Positions 1 through 10,240 of a stretch of DNA of 43,411 bases are shown piece by piece (position 1 is the first letter of the stretch; every line of letters starts with the position of its first letter). The notes below the pieces were generated by a model. It was not told the origin of the DNA. It saw only the letters and a list, made by a program, of their open reading frames with translations, and did no database searches. The position numbers and the translations under genes were made by a program. This DNA comes from Geosiphon pyriformis (Eukaryota > Glomeromycota > Glomeromycetes > Archaeosporales > Geosiphonaceae): NCBI GenBank assembly GCA_016748015.1, contig JAAOMT010000219.1, forward strand, positions 351,617 to 395,027, written 5' to 3'.

Positions 1-349
1 TTAGTAGAAGCCAAAATAATTGCTTTTGAAAAAATAAAACAGTTTCAAGAAAAGCTTAAAAAAAAACAAACCTATAAAACACTTTCTTTAAGTGTTGGTA
101 ACTTAGTATTGGAATACCATTTAGACAAAAACAATGTCTATGGTGATAAATTTTCTAGCTAATAGAAAGGATCTTTTATAGTCAACAAAGTTTTGAACAA
201 TGGTTCTTTTATTCTTCAAGATTAATCTGGAACAATCTTCAATAATCATCTTGTTCATGGTACATAACTCAAAAAATTTCATAAACGACTTGATTGGTTG
301 TCTGTTATGATAATACTGACCCAAATGATCAGCAAAAATCAAGTATAAA
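1..349 (+). pseudogene. Integrase C-terminal region, A1 (partial, broken)
   Basis: The plus frame from base 1 reads the C-terminal end of the integrase: a lysine-rich helix, then a GPY/F-like beta module (pattern DKFSS-WW-KGSFIVNKVLNNG) ending in LVxMIILTQMISKNQV and a TAA. Aligned with the A3 and A5 copies, two adjacent tryptophan codons have become TAA and TAG near 161-166, and two glutamine codons later in the module have also become stops. The domain contacts DNA during integration in active elements; this copy cannot make it. The N-terminal and catalytic parts lie left of the window. Confidence 0.75.
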
Positions 350-389
350 TAAATGTACTATTCCCAAAACAGAGGTATCTTCAATCGAC

Positions 390-1046
390 ATAAACAATTA
401 TTTTCTGGATCAAAACATTCAAAATGTCTTCTATACTCTCCATGAGTATTGAATCAAAAACTATTCAAATGCTACTCTGACCATTGGAAAACAAACCACC
501 ATAACTGATAACAATGGAACACATACTGTTATTAGACCAAAAAAAACTACTACCAGAAGAGAAAAAATTGGTAGTAAAATAGATAAATATCTGTTGGAAA
601 GTATAACAGCAGCTATATTCTCACTTTCCAACACAATTGGAAAAACACTCCAAGAAATCTTACCCATAGACAAAAACTTGTTATATAAAAGACAATTAGA
701 ACTCTATAGTTGTCTTGATAAAATTATAGAGGATATAAAACTCATAAAAAAAACAACTTCAGAGATACAGGCAGAAATTTTGGGCATTATATGGTTAGAT
801 GTCTCAAGAGTTTTAACTATTGCTAAAAGAGCCAAAACTCTAATACAAAGATTTGGTCTCTTGGATACAAAACTTATTTTGTTTCAAGTGTTATATATCT
901 TATTCACAAAAGACTTCAACAAACTAGTTAGCTTTAAGTTAGATAAAACCCTTCAAATAGATTATACCATAAATAGCTTGATTTCACTAGAGCTCAATCT
1001 CTTTGGAAAGGATAATGTTATGATTGAAACTTATATTTCTTATTAA
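390..1046 (+). pseudogene. ORF3 of family A, A1 copy (unknown function)
   Basis: A third reading frame lies after integrase, about 219 codons long, and ends 30 bases inside the LTR. The expected first codon is ATA here where A5 has ATG, and one Trp codon is TGA (450-452); from 453 onward the frame is open. The product would be soluble and mostly helical, with a basic stretch (RPKKTTTRREK) near residues 52-62. There is no signal peptide or membrane helix, so it does not look like an envelope protein. The same frame recurs in A2, A3, A5 and, decayed, A7. I do not recognise the family. Confidence 0.65.
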
Positions 1047-1652
1047 TTATTACATGTATTAGCCACTAATATCACATAAATTAGCCACTCTATTTTTAGA
1101 AAGTGACCTGATCATTGACCACTTTTGATAGCTATATAAACAATAAATCTCTTAGCTGTAGAAAAGCATATAGAAATCAAAAAAATAAAATAAATAAAAT
1201 AACAACTTTTATCTTAATCATTCTCTTATTGCTAATTTCTCTTTCCTTACTTTCAAGTATCTGAACATCTTGGGATAAAAGATCACTTGTTGGTTATTCC
1301 TTACTCTTTTTCTGAAATGTGTAATTGCAACATTTGAAGACTATTGAATAAAATGTGACTGAAAAGTACATCTGATACTTGATATTGAATTTTAAGAGCA
1401 CCGATGTAAAGCATAAAATTATACCAGTGTATAATCATTTGTTGACAGTACAGACTATCCCTCTACCTTCAGATTCTCTGGTTATCTTTTGAAAAATATA
1501 GCAACTGAGATATTTTATGAGACTGATCTCACACATTGAATTCATACTTATTTAATTTGCTCTTTAAAGTTAAATTTTCTTTGATTCCTTTCATCACCTT
1601 ACAATTCTGTTCTTTTTTGCTATCTATTAGCTTGTTACTCCAAACTGTAATA
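1016..1652 (+). repeat. 3' LTR of A1 (637 bp)
   Basis: It begins TGTTATG just after the purine tract ggaaaggataa and ends CTGTAATA, matching the TGTTAC...GTAACA termini of the intact A LTRs. A TATA-like box (TATATAAA, 1133-1140) lies about 10 bp downstream of one and a half units of a 12-bp repeat (1104-1123). Confidence 0.85.
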
Positions 1653-1674
1653 ATATTATCTACAAATCAATGAA

Positions 1675-2270
1675 TTAGTTAAAAGATTCAATAGAACATT
1701 GTGTAAAGCAATTGCCAAAATCAGCTAAAAAAATCAAGACAAATGAGATTTGTTTATATCATTAGTATTATTTGCTTATTGGACAATAAAGCAAGACACT
1801 ATACAAGCAACACCATTTAAATTAGTATATGATAAAACAGCAACATTACCAGTTGAGATAAAAGTCAACACATATCCAACAGAACCAATAACCAAAGACA
1901 ATCTTCAAGAAACATTGCTAAGAAGAACATATGACTTGATAAAAACTCTAGAAAACAAACAGCAAAGAACAGCTAATAAACATCTAGAAGTCACAAAAAA
2001 AACAAAAAGAAAGACACAATAACCAACTATCAGATAAACCAGTTGAATTTAAGATTGGAGACAAAGTACTCTTACATTATATCAAAGTGGAAAAACAATG
2101 GAATGGAAAATTTGACCCCAAATGAGACAGATCATTTTACATAGAAAAAATTCTAGGAAATAGAGCTTATAAATTAAGATTGAACAATAAAATCTTAATC
2201 AAAGCAACATATAGTGATTAACTGAAACCATATTATTATATAGTATCATTATCCACCACAATTAAGAGTA
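1675..2270 (+). pseudogene. Integrase C-terminal half, B1
   Basis: The frame reads NELVKRFNRTLCKAIAKIS, the conserved segment around the last catalytic glutamate of Gypsy integrases; the Glu is replaced by Lys. A TPFxLVYD-like segment and a lysine-rich helix follow (open 1750-2022). After a frameshift comes PVEFKIGDKVLLHYI and a GPY/F module (FYIEKILGNRAYKLR) around 2040-2220. Several in-frame stops correspond to Gln or Trp codons of the family. B2 carries the same PxEFKIxDKxLLHY segment on the minus strand at 22919-22990, which identifies both as one family. Confidence 0.75.
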
Positions 2271-2279
2271 CAGAGAATA

Positions 2280-3022
2280 CTAATCCAACCAGATGAAATT
2301 CTATGAAATCTAGAACCAATTATTATCATTGACACCAACATGTCAAATTGAACAACTAAAAGAATATAAAAACATAATAAATATGACAAAAAACAGCAGA
2401 AAAATGGAAATTACCAATAATATTCACTTACTAGTACAACAACTCTTTTAACTAATTCAATAACAAGATATAGAAATTACAATCAATTAACAAACTATCA
2501 AATACAAAAACACCAGAAAGAAACAACAAGATAAAGTACAGAGAAAAACAGAAAACACTATTAACAAAATAATTACAAAAGTAAAATTGGCAATAGAAAC
2601 ACAACCAAAAATTACCTAATATCAAAAGTTGATGATAGAAACATGGAATTAGTGAACACAACAATTTTCAAGGAACTTTTGTTATTTTTACTTAGAACAA
2701 TATCTGAATATCCAAAACTTATATATGAATAAAACAAAGTGATTATTTGACCCAGAAATATTACAGCAACTTGAAAAAGAATAATCTAACCACAAAAGCA
2801 CAAGCCATCTATTGATTACAAGCTGGATTTTAAGACTAACCAAAAATCTTATTCAATCTAGCAATGGACTCCATTACCATTAACCAAATGGGAAAAATAA
2901 CCAATGCCCAATTTAAAGAATTACAAAACAAGATAACACAAGTAATTTTTGAAAAAGAAGTTCAAGAAATACTCAAAGACAGAAAGTTAGAATTAGAAGA
3001 TCTTAATGGAGCTCAATATTAA
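2280..3022 (+). pseudogene. Post-integrase ORF of family B (unknown function)
   Basis: Between integrase and the polypurine tract lies a decayed coding stretch. Its best-preserved part is the 3' end, where a frame with ATG at 2864 runs 52 codons to TAA at 3020-3022. Reading upstream in that frame, each interruption is TAA where CAA would fit, or TGA where TGG would fit, and the peptide continues (AxQAIYWLQAGF-like). The tail is helical and charged. I see no signal peptide or membrane segment and no recognisable domain. Its position matches ORF3 of family A, but I see no similarity between the two. Confidence 0.45.
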
Positions 3023-3114
3023 AAGGAGGGAATAATATTACTCTTAGAATATAGAAAGTATAAATTAGCCAATCAAAAGTAGCCATAGTAAATGTGGAAT
3101 TCTAAGATTTCTCT

Positions 3115-3237
3115 CAAAGAAATTGCAGGATTCCAGGAATTTCAGAATTCTCATATAAAGAATTACAGGATTCCAGAATTCCAGAATTCTTTTCAAAGAA
3201 ATTGCAGGATTCCAGGAATTCTAAGATTCCTGGTGTG
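3115..3237 (+). repeat. Imperfect ~42-bp tandem repeat in LTR B
   Basis: Three consecutive units each start AAAGAA(A)TT(G/A)CAGGATTCC and contain GAATTC-type palindromes. They sit 30-150 bp upstream of the TATA box. The middle unit contains TTCCAGAATTCCAGAATTC, i.e. two TTCnnGAA motifs. Confidence 0.75.
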
Positions 3238-3269
3238 AAGAATTGAGGAATTGAAGAATTTCAATTATG

Positions 3270-3278
3270 TATATATAG
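3270..3278 (+). promoter_or_regulatory. TATA box of LTR B
   Basis: TATATATAG lies immediately downstream of the tandem GAATTC-rich repeats. The solo LTR has TATATATA at the equivalent place. The position suggests the retrotransposon promoter, with U3 to its left. Confidence 0.5.
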
Positions 3279-3888
3279 CAGTAGTGTTAAAAGTAGAAAA
3301 AACAGATCTCTGAGTTTAAATTCAATTTAAACAACTGTCCACATCACAAATATCAATAAATAATTATTTACTATCTCAATTTCACTCTTCACTATTAACT
3401 TTTCATGTTGATAATAACTAATACTTGACCATACTGGAACAATAGCTTTTGATTATGGCTATTAATGGGATACTAACATTCATTGCCTTGGCTTATTTTT
3501 TTCTTTTCTTTTATTTTCTTTTCTGTGTTATTTTGTTATTTTTTGTTGTTGACTAATTAATTAAAGAGTAAAGCACTAAGTTATTAACATTAAGAATAGT
3601 CTGGTAAAAGACCCCAAAGGAAGAGTATAAAGTTTGATAGTTTAAAAATAGCTTACCAAAAAGGCATCTCTGCCAGATTACCAGCCACCATACTGAAAAA
3701 AAAATTCAACAGAATTGCGATTCTAAAAGGCTACTGAAACATTATTGAATCTTTGTCCATTATACAAAAAATTCTAACCCAAATCTTTAGATCACAAAAA
3801 CCTTCAGAAACTAATATTATTACATCAATTAAGCACCAAGTTATTAGTTTGTTATTTGCTTTGAGACTCTAAATAATCACTTGTAATA

Positions 3889-4135
3889 ATGTTCCAAGAG
3901 TTTTAACTATTGCTAAAAGAGCCAAAACACTAATACAAAAATTTGGTTTTTTAAATACAAAATTCATTTTGTCTCAAGTGTTATATACTCTATTTACAAA
4001 TACTTCAACAAACTAGTTAACTTTGAATTAGATAAAACTATTCAAATAGATTACATCATAAATAACTTGATTTCACCAGAGCTCAATCTCTTTGGAAAGG
4101 ATGATATTATAGTTAAAACCTATACTTCTTATTAA
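3889..4135 (+). pseudogene. ORF3 C-terminal fragment, A2
   Basis: About 80 codons match the end of ORF3 in A1 (SRVLTIAKRAKTLIQ to the final TSY and TAA, running into the LTR). A small deletion near 4000 shifts the frame. The N-terminal two thirds are missing because B1 separates them. Function is unknown. Confidence 0.6.
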
Positions 4136-4805
4136 TTATCACATATATTAGTTACTAATGTCATATAATTAGCCACTCTATTTTTAGAAAGTGATTATTG
4201 ATCTAATTATTGACCTGACTGTTGACCTGATTATTGACCTAATTATTAACCTAGTTATTGATTTGATTATTGATCACTTTTAATAGCTATATAAGTGATA
4301 AATCTCTTAACTATAGAAAAACATATAAGAATCAAAGAAAGAAAATAAATAAAATAACAACTTTTCATCTCAATTATTTTCTTATTGCTAATTTCCCTTT
4401 TCTTACCTTCAAGTATCTGAATAACTTGGGATAAAAGATATTTGTTGGCTTTTATCTACCCTTTTCCTAAAACAAATAATTGTAGCATTTAAAGATTATT
4501 GAATAAAATATGATTAAAGAGCACATTTAATACCTAATATTAAATTCTAAGAACACTAATGTGAGACATAGAATTATATCAGGCATGATCATTTGTTGAT
4601 AGTACAAACTATCCTTTTACTTTCAGATTCTTCAGTTACCTTTTGAAAGTATAGCAACTGAAATATTTTATGAGACTAATCTCACATATTGAATTCTTAC
4701 TCATTCAATTTGCTCCTTGAAGTTGAAATCTCTTTGATTATTTTAATCATCTTACAATCCTGTTTTCCCTTACTATCTGTTAGCTTGTTACTCCAACCCA
4801 TAACA
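4105..4805 (+). repeat. LTR of A2 (701 bp)
   Basis: It runs from TATTATAGTTAAAAC to CCCATAACA. It is longer than the A1 LTR because the 12-bp array upstream of the TATA box is expanded to about six full units (4194-4278). The rest is colinear with the other family A LTRs. Confidence 0.85.
4194..4278 (+). repeat. 12-bp minisatellite in LTR A (A2)
   Basis: About six full units and one partial unit of GACCTGATTATT-type sequence lie directly before the conserved TATATAA box. The equivalent arrays hold about 1 unit in A1, 8 in A3, 4 and 3 in the two A5 LTRs and 3 in A4. Confidence 0.8.
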
Positions 4806-5521
4806 ATACCAAAAAAAAAACACCAAAAACCAACAAACACTCTTGCCAAGCTAGATTTGCTAACAACAGCAATGTCACTCCTTTAATTTGTCAAGCCCAA
4901 GTGGCTGGTTATTTCATTAATCTGATCTTAGACAGTAGATCATCTGTTAGTGTAATTGCCAAACACTTTTTTAAAGCAATTGGCAGAAAGATTGATAAGC
5001 TTTTTATTTGACCAATAACCAATATACATAGTGACAAAAAAAAAGATCTGGACATAGCTAAAGCTATTTCTGTTCACATCAATAGTATCAGCATTGAAAC
5101 TGACATGGAAGTATTTGAAGCAAAAAAGTACATTATAATTGTTGGCAATAAGTGGCTTAAGAAAGCCAAAGCACTACTTGACTATAAACTTTGTGAGCTA
5201 ACTATCAGATGTAGTAAGAAGTTCATTGTAGTTAAATGCTATTATTAAACAACTTCTCTAGTACCCAAGCAAAACCAAGAAGAAAAACAGTCAGATGAAT
5301 TAGATGATGATAAGAATAATAAAGAAGAAGATCAAGAAAAACAAGAAGAAACTACTGAACTTGCTTATACTATTTTTACCAAAAATGATAAATCTGAACA
5401 ATATTAAAGCTAACAAAGAAGGAATTATGATAAATGGCAAGCTAATCTGCTGGTCCTACTATGATATTCTCAAAAAAACCTTTGATAGAAAACCTGGCAA
5501 GAAAACAAAATACAGTTATTG
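4806..5521 (+). pseudogene. Aspartic protease region, A3
   Basis: The frame reads VAGYFINLILDSRSSVSVIAKHF, the retropepsin-like active-site region. The usual D-S/T-G is D-S-R (4931-4939). The flap and second half (VHINxISIETDMEV, IIVGNKWLKKAKALLDY) follow as in A5. Stops occur at 5008-5010 and near 5246, and a frameshift comes near 5400. The protein would cleave the Gag-Pol precursor in an active element. The N-terminal linker to gag is missing because the copy starts inside this region. Confidence 0.7.
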
Positions 5522-7105
5522 ATAACATGACCTTTGTGCCAGATGCTAGTGCAATAAATCTTTGTATTCCCCTAGTGATGAATGCAAGTCTTGTTTAATC
5601 TATTACAAAGATTGAAAGCCAATTAGTTTAATATCCAAAGAAGTACAGAAGTCCTTTGAAAATAAACCACCTGAAATCCAATCACTAGTTACAGAACAAA
5701 GAAAACCTTTCCCTGAAAAAAGAAAAGTGGACATTGAAAATCTGTTGGCTAAAAATAGCCCAGTTATTTCAAAAGAAAGTAATACTTCTGAATAAACCCA
5801 TGTGATACAACATACTATCACCACAAAAAAAAATTGTCTTATTCATTTGAAGCCTTATTAATTCAATTGACACAATAATAAGTTTATCAAGAAAGAGATA
5901 AACCAGATAAAAAATCTTAGATTTATACAAAAAACCAAGAGTGAATGAGCTTTTCCAGTTGTAGTAGTATCCAAGAAAGATAGAACCTTACATTTCTATG
6001 TTAACTACTGTCAATTAAATACCATCACTATAAGAAACATGTACTCACTCCTTAAAATTAATACAATGCTAGATAAATTCAATAATGCTGTTTTCTTCTT
6101 AACTATTGACTTAACTGTTGAATTCCAGCAAGTAAAAATAGATTCAGAAAGCAGAAAAAAAACTGTTTTCATTACCAAGTATGGCACTTATGAATTCACA
6201 GTCATGTCTTTTGGTCTCACTAATGCCCCTTCCACTTTTTAACATCTAATAGACAAAGTATTTGAATCAGTAAAAGAAAACTTTGTTTTAATCTACTTAG
6301 ATGACATAATGGTATACTTAAAAATCTGGGATGAATATTTTAAATATTTGCAGAAGGTTTTTGATCTGCTTAGAAATGCTGGTCTTAAAATCAACCCAAT
6401 CAAATCTTTTTTTGGATGCCAATCTACCCAGTTTCTTGGTCATTTTATTACAAAAGATGGAATCTTCCCTGATCCAGCTAAAGTTGAAAAAGTTTAAAAC
6501 ATTAGACAATTAATAAATGTTCCTGAACTATGCTCTTTCCTTGGTTTGGCTTTTTACTATTGCAAATTTATCAAGGATTTCTCCAAAATCGTCTTTTCTA
6601 TTAATCATCTACTTAGGAAAAATGTCAATTATTATTGGAGCATTTATCAACAAAAAGCTTTTGAAATTCTGAAGGAAAAACTTGTTACTAAACCAATTCT
6701 CAAGCAACCTAATCTGGACCAATCTTTTATCCTCCACATTGATGCATCTGGCTATGAACTTGGTACTGTTCTTTTACAGAAAGATGAAAATGGCAGAGAA
6801 CATATCATAGCATATGCCAGTAGATCCTTCACACCAGCAGAAAAGAACTATTCAATTATTGAACAAGAATGTTTGGCAGTAGTTTGGACTACTAGTTACT
6901 GGAATCAATATCTTCTTGGTATAAAATTCTTAGTAGTAACAGATTATCAAGCCTTGGTTTGGCTGTGCAATAAAAAAAAGTTAGAACACAAACAAATAAT
7001 TTGCTAAATACTCTACTTGAATGAATTCGACTATAATATTCAACACCACAAAGAAACAAATCATCAAAATGCTAATGCTCTCTTTAGACTTATCATCCAG
7101 TAATA
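5522..7105 (+). pseudogene. Cys-rich linker, reverse transcriptase and RNase H, A3
   Basis: After the protease comes a cysteine-rich motif (CARC-stop-CNK...CKSC, 5535-5597), then the RT palm: an FLTIDLTVEF segment at about 6095-6125, SFGLTNAP (6205-6240) and the catalytic YLDD (6294-6305). The thumb and connection follow, then an RNase H-like domain (LHIDASGYELG at about 6730, EQECLAVVW near 6860, VTDYQALVW near 6940). TAA replaces a codon at 6239-6242, and other stops and a frameshift at about 6495 break the frame. The RNase H core (6546-7007) is open for 153 codons and is the best-preserved part. Confidence 0.8.
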
Positions 7106-7379
7106 GTACAACCTCTTAAATCAAACCAACCTAATTATTAGTAACTTTTTCACAAACAAACATGATAATAGACTTGGATAACTATTCTGTCTTAATGGAA
7201 TTTTTGGATAAAGAATAATACCCACCAAAATACACTTGACAGCAAAGAGAACATTTGTGTAAACAATCAAATTTCTATTTAATTTGTCAGAACCAGTTAT
7301 ATAAAAGAAATAGAAAAGATCCTGACTGTTCTTAAAGAATCATCAGATTTGAAGAAAAAAAAATTGTAATATACAATAC

Positions 7380-8481
7380 ATATACTGATCCATTAGCTGA
7401 ACACTTTGGAAAAACAAAAACAATTCAAAAAATCTTAGCTTGCTATTATTGGCTTATTTTGGAAAAAGATATTGTTGAATACATCAAAATCTGTAACATT
7501 TGCCAAAGAAAAGACAAATCCAATTGCAAAGAAAATATCCATCTAATCTCTGTTGGTCAACTATTTGACAAAATTGGTATAGATGTTATTGGACTTTTAA
7601 CAATAATTCCTAATGGCAATAAATACATTATTATAGCTACTGATTATCTTACAAAGTGAGTAAAAACAAAAGCCACTCCAGACCAAACAGCAGTCTTAAT
7701 AGCCAATTTCATTTATGAAGATATTATCTGCCATTATGGCTGTTCCAAAGAACTTTTATCTAATAGAGGAAGAGCTTTTCTCAGTACACTGGTTGAAGAA
7801 TTTTGTAGAAAAATGAGAATATATCATAAACTTTCTTCTTTTTACTACTCTCAAACAAATAGCCTAGTGGAACATTTCAATAGAACATTATGTGAAACCT
7901 TAGCCAAAACCAGTGAAAAAACAAACTTATGAAACAAAGTACTGCCTTTAGCTTTGTTTGTTTATAAAACAGTAAATCATAACATAACAAGTTATGAATC
8001 TTTTTATCTATTCTATGGACATATAACAATTCTACCAATAAAAACTAACATTGAAACAATACTCTTTGAAAAAATCACAATAGAGAATTATAAAAACATT
8101 TTGCAAAGAAGACTTGGTACTATTCTTGATTCTTTAATAGAAGCATAAATAATTGGTTTTGAAAAGATAAAACAGTTTTAAGAAAAACTTAAGAAAAAAA
8201 AAACCTATAAAACACTTTTTTTAAGTGTTGATAACTTGGTATTAGAATATCATTTAGACAGAGACAATGTTTATAATAATAAATTCTCTAACTGGTGGAA
8301 AGAACCCTTTATAATCAACAAAATTTTAAACAATAATTCTTATATTCTTCAAGATCAATTTGGAACAATCTTTAATAATTGTTCTGTTTATAGTATACAA
8401 CTCAAGAAATATTATAAACGACTTGATTGGTTGCCTGTTGTAATAATACTAACTCAAATGATCAGCAAAAATCAAGTATAA
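7380..8481 (+). pseudogene. Integrase, A3
   Basis: The zinc-binding N-terminus reads PLAEHFGKTK...CNICQRKDK (7388-7515); the upstream histidine of the HHCC set appears as Tyr. In the catalytic core the first Asp is present (IGIDVIG, about 7575), the second is Asn (SNRGRAFLS, about 7760) and the Glu is kept (SLVEHFNRTLCE, about 7862-7900). The GPY/F-like module lies at 8236-8480 and is fully open here (WWKEPFIINKILNNNSYILQDQ). TGA and TAA replace Trp and other codons in several places (7657, 7931, 8146). Confidence 0.75.
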
Positions 8482-8522
8482 ATAAATACATTATTCCCAA
8501 AACAGAGATATTTTCAATTAAC

Positions 8523-9135
8523 ATAAACAATTATTTTCTGGATTAAAAACTATCCAAATGCTACTTTGACTATTAAAAAACAGACCACTATAACTAATAA
8601 CAATAGAATACATATTGTTATTAGATCCAAAAAAACCACTACCAAAAGAGAAAAAATTAGTAGCAAAATAGATAAATATCTGTTAGAAAGTATAATAGCA
8701 GCTATACTTCTACCTTCCAGCACAATTAGAAAAACACTTCAAAAAATCTTATTTATAGACAAAAACTTGTCATATAAAAGACAATTAAAACTCTATAGTC
8801 ATCTTGAAGAAATCATAGAAAATATAAAACTCATAAAGAAAACAACTTTAGAGATACAGACAGAAATTTTGGGCATTATATAGTTAGATGTTTCAAGAGT
8901 TTTAACTATTGCTAAAAAAACCAAAATTCTAATACAAAGATTTGGTCTTTTGGATACAAAATTCATTTTGTCTCAAGTATTATATACTTTATCCACAAAA
9001 GACTTCAATAAAATAGTTAGTTTTAAGCTAAATAAAATGTTTCAAATAGATTATTTCATAAATAACTTGATTTTGCCAGAGCTTAACCTTTTTGGAAAGG
9101 ATAATATTATAGTTGAAACTCATACTTTTTATTAG
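8523..9135 (+). pseudogene. ORF3 of family A, A3 copy
   Basis: This is the same third frame as in A1 and A5. The start codon is ATA. A 44-bp segment present in A1 and A5 is missing between two GGAT repeats at about 8539, which shifts the frame. The central part (8566-8883) is open and includes the basic RSKKTTTKREK stretch, and a TAG at 8881 replaces a Trp codon. The C-terminal part (8950-9135) is open again and ends 30 bases inside the LTR, as in the other copies. Confidence 0.65.
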
Positions 9136-9402
9136 TTATCATATGTATTAGCCACTAATATCATATAATTAGTCATCTTATTTTTAGATAGTGATTATTA
9201 ATCTGATCAATGACTTGATCATTAACCTAATTAATGACCTAATTGTTGACCTAATTATTGACCTAATTATTAATCTAGTTATTGATCTAATTATTAATCA
9301 CTTTCAATAGCTATATAAGGAATGAATCTCTTAGTTATAAAAAAACATAATCAAAGTAATAAAATAAAACCCACTATCAATTACTTTCTCTTATATCACT
9401 AC
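9105..9402 (+). repeat. Truncated 3' LTR of A3 with long 12-bp array
   Basis: The first 300 bp of LTR A are present, including the TATATAAG box (near 9313). The 12-bp array (9192-9300) is the longest of all copies, about eight full units. Homology stops at TCTTATATCACTA, where inverted A4 sequence begins. Confidence 0.8.
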
Positions 9403-10240
9403 TGACATATGTTATAGCATGTTGTCTGCTGTCTTCATTTTTTTGTAAGAAAACAGCACCAAGTTTATAGCCAGATGTATCAGTATGGAAAATAAAAGGT
9501 TGGTTCAAATCAGATTGCTTGAGAATTGGTTTAGTAACAAGTTTTTCCTTTAGAATTTCAAAAGCTTTTTGTTGATAAATGTCCCAGTAATAATTGACAT
9601 TTTTTCTGAGTAGCTGATTGAGAGGAAAGACGATTTTAGAAAATTCTTGATAAATTTGCAATAGTAAAAAATCAAAGCATAGTTCAAGAACATTCATTGG
9701 TTGTCTAATGTTTTGAACTTTGTTAACTTTAACTGGGTCAGGAAAGATTTGATCTTTTGTAATAAGATGACCAAGGAACTGAGTGGATTGGCATTCAAAA
9801 AAAGATTTGATTGAGTTGATTTTAAGGCCAGCATTTCTAAACAGGTCAAAAACCTACTGCAAATGTTCAAAGTATTCATCCCAGGTTTTTGAGTAGACCA
9901 TTATGTTATCTAAGTAGACCAGAACAAAGTTTTTTTTACTAATTCAAATACTTTGTCCATTCGATGTTGAAAGATAAAAGGAGCATTAATAAGACTAAAA
10001 GGCATAATTGTGAATTTATAGGTGCCATACTTGGTAATAAAAGCAGTTTTTTTTCTGCTTTCTGGATTCATTTCTACTTGCCAGAATTCAGCAGTTAAGT
10101 TAATGGTTGAAAAGAAAGCAACACTATTGAATTTATCTAATATTGCATTAATTTTGAAAAATGAGTATATGTCTCTTATAATAATAGTATTTAATTGGTA
10201 ATCAACACAAAAGCATAGAGTTCCATCTTTCTTGGTATTA
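9403..10240 (-). pseudogene. Reverse transcriptase to RNase H fragment, A4
   Basis: The minus strand reads, from 10240 leftwards, the RT palm (FCVDYQLNTIIIRDIYS, NLTAEFWQVEM, PFSLINAPF), the catalytic box as YLDN instead of YLDD (9905-9916), thumb and connection, then RNase H up to the QKNEDSRQHAITY segment, where it ends at 9403. A frameshift lies near 9925, and a one-residue loss (VDYQLN where A5 has VDYCQLN) occurs near 10200. The upstream continuation is at 11629-11678 and then 19138 onward, because two elements have inserted into it. Confidence 0.8.

Larger units (their letters stand above)
1..1652 (+). mobile_element. Gypsy family A copy A1, 3' part
   Basis: This is the 3' end of a Ty3/Gypsy-type retrotransposon that enters the window from the left: integrase C-terminus, the third ORF, a short polypurine tract and the 3' LTR. 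It is colinear with the complete copy at 11679-19137. The sequence directly after its LTR is the integrase coding region of another family (B1), so A1 was inserted into B1. Its 5' flank is outside the window, so the target duplication cannot be checked. Confidence 0.85.
1653..3888 (+). mobile_element. Gypsy family B copy B1, 3' part
   Basis: This is the 3' portion of a second Gypsy family, cut on its left by A1. It holds the end of the integrase core, the GPY/F module, a decayed ORF after integrase, a polypurine tract and an LTR. The LTR is about 850 bp and matches, in the opposite orientation, a solo LTR at 39720-40591. The sequence to its right (3889 onward) resumes inside the ORF3 of a family A copy, so B1 is inserted in A2. 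Confidence 0.8.
3036..3888 (+). repeat. 3' LTR of B1 (about 853 bp)
   Basis: The LTR starts TATTACTC (TGTTACTC in the solo copy) right after the polypurine tract aaaaggagggaataa (3021-3035) and ends TGTAATA. It contains three imperfect units of about 42 bp (3115-3237) rich in GGATTCC and GAATTC, then TATATATAG (3270-3278), then a T-rich tract (3486-3545). Near its end it reads GTTATTTGCTTTGAGAC, shared with 39720-40591 in the opposite orientation. Confidence 0.8.
3889..4805 (+). mobile_element. Family A copy A2, 3' end (ORF3 end plus LTR)
   Basis: The sequence resumes in mid-ORF3 of family A (ATGTTCCAAGAGTTTTAACT, as ATGTTTCAAGAG in other copies) immediately after LTR B, which marks the B1 insertion point. 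The ORF3 tail (3889-4135), purine tract (tttggaaaggatga) and LTR follow. The LTR is followed without a leader by protease sequence of A3, consistent with A2 having inserted into A3, or with a deletion. Confidence 0.75.
4806..9402 (+). mobile_element. Family A copy A3, lacking leader, gag and part of its 3' LTR
   Basis: This copy begins abruptly in the protease region at a point equal to 14326 in A5 and runs through RT, RNase H, integrase and ORF3 into a 3' LTR that stops after about 300 bp. At 9402 it joins inverted family A RNase H sequence (A4) across a short shared ACTA/CTA. It retains the RNase H to integrase segment that is deleted in A5, so it helps in reconstructing the family layout. 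Confidence 0.8.
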
